Positions 4,601-6,408 of a stretch of 6,408 bases of DNA are shown here, in pieces. Position 1 is the first letter of the stretch. The number at the start of each line of letters is the position of its first letter. The notes beneath the pieces were generated by a model. It saw nothing but the letters and a program-made list of their open reading frames with translations. It searched no databases and had not been told where the DNA came from. This DNA comes from Candidatus Zhuqueibacterota bacterium (lineage in GTDB: Bacteria > SM23-31 > B21-G16), in assembly GCA_003644825.1 (NCBI GenBank), contig QNDJ01000105.1, forward strand, positions 1 to 6,408, written 5' to 3'. The position numbers were made by a program, and so were the translations under genes.

Positions 4601-6280
4601 ATGGAAAAGAAAAAATATTCAATTGGAATAGATTTTGGAACAGAATCTGCCAGAGCTCTTCTGGTTGATGTTGAGAACGGAGAAGAAGTTGCTACAGAAA
4701 TTTACAATTATAAAGATGGCGTAATCGATGAGGTTCTTCCCGATGGCAAAACAACTCTCGAACCATTATGGGCATTACAAAATCCTGAAGATTATCTTGA
4801 AGCATTAAAATTTACTGTTCCAGCCACATTAAAAAAAGCCAGGGTTAAACCTGAAGATGTAATTGGAATAGGTATAGATTTTACTGCCTGCACGATAATG
4901 CCTGTAGATAAAAATGGAACACCTCTATGTATGCTTGATGAGTTTAAGAGCATACCTCATGCTTATGTGAAATTATGGAAACACCACGCAGCTCAACCTG
5001 AAGCTGATGCACTAAATGAAATAGCCTGGAAAAGAGGAGAAAGTTTTCTTTTAAGATATGGAGGTAAGATTTCTTCTGAATGGTTTTTCCCGAAAGTATG
5101 GCAGATTCTTAATGAAGCACCCGAAGTATATGAAAAAACTCATAAATTCATCGAAGGTGCCGATTGGATTGTTCTTCAAATGACTGGAGTGGAAAAAAGA
5201 AACTCCTGCACTGCGGGGTACAAGGCAATCTGGGAAAAAGAAACTGGATACCCTTCAAAAGATTTTTTCAAAGCTCTTGACACCCGCCTGGAAAACGTAG
5301 TTGATGAAAAAATGTCCCGGAATATATATCCTGTTGGTGAGAAAGCAGGTGAACTAACGGAAAAAATGGCAAAATCTATGGGCCTTCTTCCAGGAACACC
5401 GGTTGCTGTTGGAAATGTTGATGCTCACGTATCTGTTCCTGCTGCAACTGTAACTGAACCCGGTAAAATGGTTATGATTATGGGAACTTCTATCTGTCAT
5501 ATGATTCTGGAAAAAGAAAAAAAGATAGTTGAAGGTATGTGTGGAGTTGTAGAAGATGGGATTCTGCCCGGCTATTTTGGATATGAAGCAGGACAATCTG
5601 CTGTAGGTGACATATTTGCCTGGTTCATAGAAAATGGAATACCTCCTGAATATCACGATGAGGCAAAAAAATCAAAGATTAACCTGTATACTCTACTTGA
5701 AAATAAAGCCAGAAACCTTAAACCCGGTGAGTCAGGGCTTCTTGCTCTGGACTGGTGGAACGGAAACAGGTCTATACTTGTTGACCACGACCTTACCGGG
5801 CTTTTGATTGGATATACCCTTAATACCAGACCCGAAGAAATTTACAGATGTCTTATTGAGGCAACCGCTTTCGGAACTAAAATTATTATTAATGCCTTCG
5901 AAAACAGCGATGTAAAGGTAAATGAACTTTATGCCTGTGGTGGATTACCTGAAAAAAACAAATTGTTAATGCAAATATTTTCTGATGTCACTGGAAGAGA
6001 AATAAAAATAGCAGCTTCAAAACAGGCTGGTGCTCTTGGTTCTGCAATGTTCGGAGCAGTGGCCGCAGGAAAAAAAGCCGGCGGATACGATTCCATATTT
6101 GATGCCGCAAAAAAAATGGCTCATTTAAAAAAGAAAATCTATAAACCGATTACTGAAAATCAAAAAATCTATTTACAGCTTTTTAAGGAGTATGAAAAAC
6201 TTTACAACTATTTCGGAAAAGGTGCAAACAATGTTATGAAAATTCTTAAAGATATTAAACTCAAAAATATGGGCAAATAA
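4601..6280 (+). CDS. araB: Ribulokinase
   Basis: FGGY-family carbohydrate kinase, 559 residues, the usual AraB length. It phosphorylates L- or D-ribulose with ATP to ribulose 5-phosphate in pentose catabolism, in the cytoplasm. The first ATPase domain begins with [15 protein letters not shown] (9-23), followed by GIDFTACT (91-98), [13 protein letters not shown] (124-136) and [12 protein letters not shown] (152-163), all strongly AraB-like. Asp274 in GNVDAHV is the expected catalytic base. The second domain has MGTSICH (294-300), [13 protein letters not shown] (327-339) and the adenosine motif ACGGLPEKN (445-453). ATG 4601 is preceded by GGAGG at 4592-4596, only 4 nt away, a short spacing. No araA, araD or sugar transporter lies in the window. 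It is the last gene of the operon that starts with HEPN, and a palindrome follows its stop. Confidence 0.95.
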   Translation: MEKKKYSIGIDFGTESARALLVDVENGEEVATEIYNYKDGVIDEVLPDGKTTLEPLWALQNPEDYLEALKFTVPATLKKARVKPEDVIGIGIDFTACTIMPVDKNGTPLCMLDEFKSIPHAYVKLWKHHAAQPEADALNEIAWKRGESFLLRYGGKISSEWFFPKVWQILNEAPEVYEKTHKFIEGADWIVLQMTGVEKRNSCTAGYKAIWEKETGYPSKDFFKALDTRLENVVDEKMSRNIYPVGEKAGELTEKMAKSMGLLPGTPVAVGNVDAHVSVPAATVTEPGKMVMIMGTSICHMILEKEKKIVEGMCGVVEDGILPGYFGYEAGQSAVGDIFAWFIENGIPPEYHDEAKKSKINLYTLLENKARNLKPGESGLLALDWWNGNRSILVDHDLTGLLIGYTLNTRPEEIYRCLIEATAFGTKIIINAFENSDVKVNELYACGGLPEKNKLLMQIFSDVTGREIKIAASKQAGALGSAMFGAVAAGKKAGGYDSIFDAAKKMAHLKKKIYKPITENQKIYLQLFKEYEKLYNYFGKGANNVMKILKDIKLKNMGK

Positions 6281-6288
6281 AACACATA

Positions 6289-6379
6289 CATAAATTATAA
6301 TATTGTAACCGTAGAATGGGAATCTGAATCTTAATACAGCATTATCCCAGACTATATTATTACAATTTATATATTTATG
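6289..6379. repeat. Long imperfect palindrome after araB
   Basis: The 20-nt arm at 6289-6308 (starting CATAAAT and ending ATTGTAA) matches the reverse complement of 6360-6379 at 19 positions when two single-base gaps are allowed. Inside it, GTAG (6311-6314) can pair with CTAT (6352-6355, one G-U), TGGGA (6317-6321) with TCCCA (6345-6349), and CTG (6324-6326) with CAG (6337-6339). The result is one nested, roughly 90-nt hairpin that begins 9 nt after the araB stop. It has no clean U tract, so it is not a textbook terminator. A small mobile repeat, a bidirectional transcript end or an operator for the downstream promoter are all possible. Confidence 0.5.
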
Positions 6380-6386
6380 TTATAAT
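6378..6386 (+). promoter_or_regulatory. Extended -10 promoter for a gene beyond the window
   Basis: TATAAT at 6381-6386 is a perfect -10 box, and TG at 6378-6379 one base before it makes it an extended -10 (TGnTATAAT). A possible -35, TTACAA at 6360-6365, is 15 nt upstream, short of ideal, but an extended -10 tolerates a poor -35. The right arm of the palindrome (6360-6379) covers this upstream part. The transcript would start near 6393 and run out of the window. Confidence 0.5.
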
Positions 6387-6408
6387 GAAAATTTATTTAA
6401 ACCTATAG

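Noticed and set aside
5354-5656. Open frame on the - strand inside araB
   Set aside because: Its translation (rich in Phe, His, Asn and Ser) is the typical shadow of Glu/Lys-rich coding sequence, and araB is continuous across it.
1-6408. CRISPR arrays, tRNA or rRNA genes, insertion sequences
   Set aside because: No regularly spaced repeats, no cloverleaf or conserved rRNA segments, and no transposase-like coding sequence were seen on either strand.

Overview
The window is an A+T-rich (roughly two thirds A+T by eye) stretch of bacterial DNA with every recognisable gene on the + strand. A bacterial-type single-stranded-DNA-binding protein, GGAGG-type ribosome binding sites and sigma70-like -35/-10 boxes point to a bacterium. 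A corrinoid methyltransferase-type protein and a DUF89 protein suggest an anaerobe, probably an uncultivated lineage. The phylum cannot be fixed from the sequence alone.

Layout. (1) 103-1191: ssb, then a cobalamin-binding corrinoid protein whose real start is probably TTG 559 rather than ATG 544. (2) 1229-2260: a zinc-dependent sorbitol/xylitol-type polyol dehydrogenase. (3) 2261-2438: a gap holding a T10 run, a possible promoter and an open frame with a four-cysteine cluster but no ordinary start codon. (4) 2439-2915: a small membrane protein of unknown function, followed by a perfect 12-bp inverted repeat with a 32-nt loop. (5) 3057-6280: a compact operon of four genes, HEPN (3057-3437), minimal nucleotidyltransferase (3410-3727, 28-bp overlap), DUF89 metal-dependent phosphatase (3724-4584, ATGA overlap) and ribulokinase araB (4601-6280). 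(6) 6281-6408: a long imperfect palindrome next to an extended -10 promoter for a gene outside the window. No gap exceeds 180 bases.

How the genes may work together. The polyol dehydrogenase could make a 2-ketopentose and AraB could phosphorylate it. The DUF89 protein sits directly before AraB and could remove surplus or wrong sugar phosphates; this is inference. The most unusual part is the head of that operon. A HEPN/nucleotidyltransferase pair, normally a stand-alone toxin-antitoxin-like module, is overlapped into a sugar-metabolism operon. Its promoter places the predicted transcript start almost on the GTG start codon, so the message may be leaderless, and a perfect 7-bp inverted repeat spans the -35 to -10 region as a candidate operator. 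Other oddities are the SSB C-terminus, where the usual -LPF tip is followed by four extra residues because of reading frame at a T4 run, and the cysteine-rich open frame after the dehydrogenase.
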